A stretch of DNA of 64,000 bases from Rubrivivax sp. (GTDB lineage Bacteria; Pseudomonadota; Gammaproteobacteria; Burkholderiales; Burkholderiaceae_C). Below the pieces are notes generated by a model. It made no database searches. It was not told where the DNA came from and saw nothing but the letters and a program-made list of their open reading frames with translations. This document shows, one piece after another, positions 63,822 through 64,000 of this stretch. The position numbers were made by a program, and so were the translations under genes. Position 1 is the first letter of the stretch; each line of letters opens with the position of its first letter. The DNA lies in the NCBI GenBank assembly GCA_020248915.1, contig JADCGP010000022.1, forward strand, positions 1 through 64,000. Reading direction: 5' to 3'.

Positions 63822-64000
63822 TCAGACGCCGAGCAGCGACGCGAGCTCGGGTGCCTCGCGAAGCGCGGCGGCGTCGCCCTGCAGCACGACGCGGCCCTTC
63901 TGCAGCACCAGCGCGCGGTCGGCCTGCGCCAGCACCTTGCGGTAGTCGCGGTCGACGATCAGCGTGGCGATGCCGCTCGTGCGGATCTGGCCTATGACGC
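63822..64000 (-). CDS. 3' end of a branched-chain amino-acid-type ABC ATPase (LivF-like)
   Basis: The last 58 residues of an ABC ATPase enter from the right edge. TLIVDRDYRKVLAQADRALVLQKGRVV matches the H-loop/D-loop region of LivF proteins (usual TILLVEQNV...ALALADRAYVLENG). Here the H-loop Gln/Asn area reads DRDY instead of EQN, so it is a variant. It ends in LASLLGV. The rest of the gene lies outside the window. Confidence 0.82.
   Translation of the reverse strand, partial: VIGQIRTSGIATLIVDRDYRKVLAQADRALVLQKGRVVLQGDAAALREAPELASLLGV

Overview
The window is chromosomal DNA of a very GC-rich bacterium. It is probably a betaproteobacterium of the Burkholderiales, of the Rubrivivax/Leptothrix/Ideonella kind. 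This is inferred from two Bug-type (TctC) receptors, a complete tripartite tricarboxylate transporter, isoquinoline-1-oxidoreductase-type molybdoenzymes, a PCu(A)C/DUF2946 pair, many LysR regulators, GTG/TTG starts and tightly overlapping genes. No rRNA, tRNA, CRISPR array, insertion sequence or phage gene was recognised.

Layout. (1) 0.2-13.5 kb: an apparent uptake-and-breakdown locus. An AraC regulator gene sits between two divergent runs. The minus-strand run encodes an M19 dipeptidase, a DUF885 metallohydrolase, an alpha/beta hydrolase and an M3 oligopeptidase. The plus-strand run encodes a TonB-dependent receptor, an MFS transporter, a second alpha/beta hydrolase and a phytanoyl-CoA-dioxygenase-like enzyme. 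A 10-base motif occurs in inverted orientation on both sides of the regulator gene. (2) 13.5-20.5 kb: two diverged IorA/IorB molybdoenzyme pairs in opposite orientation around a LysR gene. One large subunit carries a 24-base tandem repeat just before its Tat signal. (3) 20.5-27.5 kb: LysR plus a Tat lipoprotein nitroreductase, a decayed Ser/Thr kinase, then LysR divergent from an isochorismatase / shikimate-dehydrogenase-like / Bug receptor operon. (4) 27.6-28.7 kb: a WYL regulator divergent from a small ABM-fold protein, with a clear operator palindrome between them.

(5) 28.7-37.2 kb: a decay zone. Remnants include a TfoX C-terminal domain, an alpha/beta hydrolase with a nonsense codon, a shredded alcohol dehydrogenase, a thiolase split in two and lacking its catalytic cysteine, a frameshifted TetR, a TonB receptor reduced to its two ends and an SDR epimerase with a stop. 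An enoyl-CoA hydratase and a membrane protein stay intact. This looks like a fatty-acid- or terpenoid-type catabolic locus being lost. (6) 37.2-42.6 kb: a MipA/OmpV outer-membrane protein, a lipoprotein hydrolase, a LysR, an unknown lipoprotein and an L,D-transpeptidase. (7) 42.6-50 kb: an APH/AAA kinase-like protein, a MacAB-type exporter (adaptor, ATPase, permease), small conserved proteins and a phosphoribosyltransferase.

(8) 50.1-54.7 kb: metal homeostasis. PCu(A)C copper chaperone, DUF2946 protein, ABC-3 permease, metal-binding protein and a His-rich outer-membrane protein, divergent from a Fur-family (Zur-like) regulator across a probable metal-regulator box. No transporter ATPase is present. 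(9) 55-61.3 kb: a CoA ligase, a full TctC-TctB-TctA transporter and a ketopantoate-reductase-like enzyme in one operon. This suggests import and CoA activation of a small carboxylate. (10) 61.4-64 kb: a small membrane protein, an orphan LuxR-type response regulator, a quinone oxidoreductase and the 3' end of a LivF-like ATPase gene that runs off the window.
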